64,000 nucleotides of DNA from NCBI GenBank assembly GCA_963721115.1, contig CAVRIA010000009.1, positions 1-64,000 of the forward strand, written 5' to 3'. Origin of the DNA: CAVRIA01 sp963721115 (GTDB taxonomy: Bacteria > Desulfobacterota > Binatia > HRBIN30 > CADEER01). The translations under genes and the position numbers were made by a program. The notes below the pieces were generated by a model, which did no database searches, had not been told where the DNA came from, and saw only the letters and a program-made list of their open reading frames with translations. Below are positions 63,748 to 64,000 of this stretch, piece after piece (the stretch's first letter is position 1; the number at the start of each line of letters is the position of its first letter).

Positions 63748-64000
63748 GCATGGCGACGGCCAACCCAGATCCCGAAAGCGGGGAGATCAATTTCATCGAT
63801 CCCGAGTTCACCGCCCATCCCCAGCCGGTCTATGCGACGGTGCTCGAGCACCACCGGGTGGCGAAGACGATCTTTCTCGGCCATCCGGTGCTGTCGCGCT
63901 ACGAGGACGTCATCTGGGCGCTGCGCCATCCGGAGATCTTCTCGTCCGAGGTCGACATGCACGTCGGGCTCGGCACCGAGCGGCCGATGATCCCGCAACA
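63748..64000 (+). CDS. cytochrome P450, N-terminal part
   Basis: The ATG at 63748 follows GAGGAGGAAGC, a strong ribosome site. MATANPDPESGEINFIDPEF, then PQPVYATVLEHHRVAKTIFL and VLSRYEDVIWALRHPEIFSS, are the N-terminal region (A, B helices) of a soluble bacterial P450. The gene runs off the window; the heme cysteine motif is not included. It probably oxidises a lipid or hydrocarbon. Confidence 0.88.

Overview
The window is about 64 kb of GC-rich bacterial DNA with short intergenic spacers, genes on both strands and no rRNA, tRNA or CRISPR array that I could find. The best guess for its origin is a free-living, Gram-negative, uncultured bacterium of the Binatota (Desulfobacterota_B) type or a related deltaproteobacterial lineage. 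This is inference: it rests on secreted Cys/Lys-rich proteins, a dockerin-like C-terminus of the kind common in those genomes, several lipoproteins, a porin, DUF3604, alkylsulfatase, amidohydrolase and P450 genes. Many otherwise intact genes carry a single extra base, so the sequence reads like a metagenome assembly with residual indel errors; the first 400 bases are especially poor.

Layout. 1-1.5 kb: frameshifted phosphoesterase end and a porin lacking its 5' part. 1.8-4.7 kb: membrane protein and a moaB-(4-TM protein)-moaD-moaE molybdopterin operon. 4.9-14.4 kb: PcrA/UvrD helicase, PilX-like pilus protein, lipoprotein alkylsulfatase, signal peptidase I, SDR, lipoprotein. 14.6-18.7 kb: DUF3604 protein, parvulin-like isomerase and HupE/UreJ membrane protein. 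18.9-20.6 kb: a graveyard of mobile and defence genes (a scar joining the start of hsdR to the end of hsdS, a truncated HEPN pair, a beheaded BrnT with intact antitoxin). 20.7-28.4 kb: periplasmic carbonic anhydrase, two secreted proteins, GH5 glycosidase, CHASE2 adenylate cyclase. 28.6-39.6 kb: GH38 mannosidase, two amidohydrolases, TetR, acyltransferase, secreted repeat/dockerin protein, DUF2780, TesB. 39.8-46.2 kb: small genes, a trpB2 stump, a HAMP-type adenylate cyclase and an H+-pyrophosphatase.

46.4-61.8 kb is an accessory island rich in toxin-antitoxin modules: DUF6036 nucleotidyltransferase pair, HEPN/MNT, Phd/PIN, two RHH/PIN pairs, a MazE-like antitoxin killed by a stop codon, a pentapeptide-repeat remnant, and Xre/RES. 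Within it lie a muramidase/membrane protein/patatin cassette and a group II intron. The intron sits exactly in one arm of a CACGAAG-type palindromic repeat. At least four antitoxin genes have a promoter placed so that transcription would start at or next to the ATG, suggesting leaderless messages. The window ends with a lipase-like hydrolase, a BTAD regulator, a methyltransferase, a DUF2889 protein and the start of a cytochrome P450.

At least six families of dispersed intergenic repeats are present (MITE-like elements with terminal inverted repeats, REP-like palindromes, GTTGTTGG hairpins, GATCTGACA-ended elements, 8- and 9-bp tandem repeats). They change coding capacity in at least three places: the tail of the lipase, the fusion of isomerase and HupE frames, and the 5' leader of the helicase gene. 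No transposase gene is present in the window.
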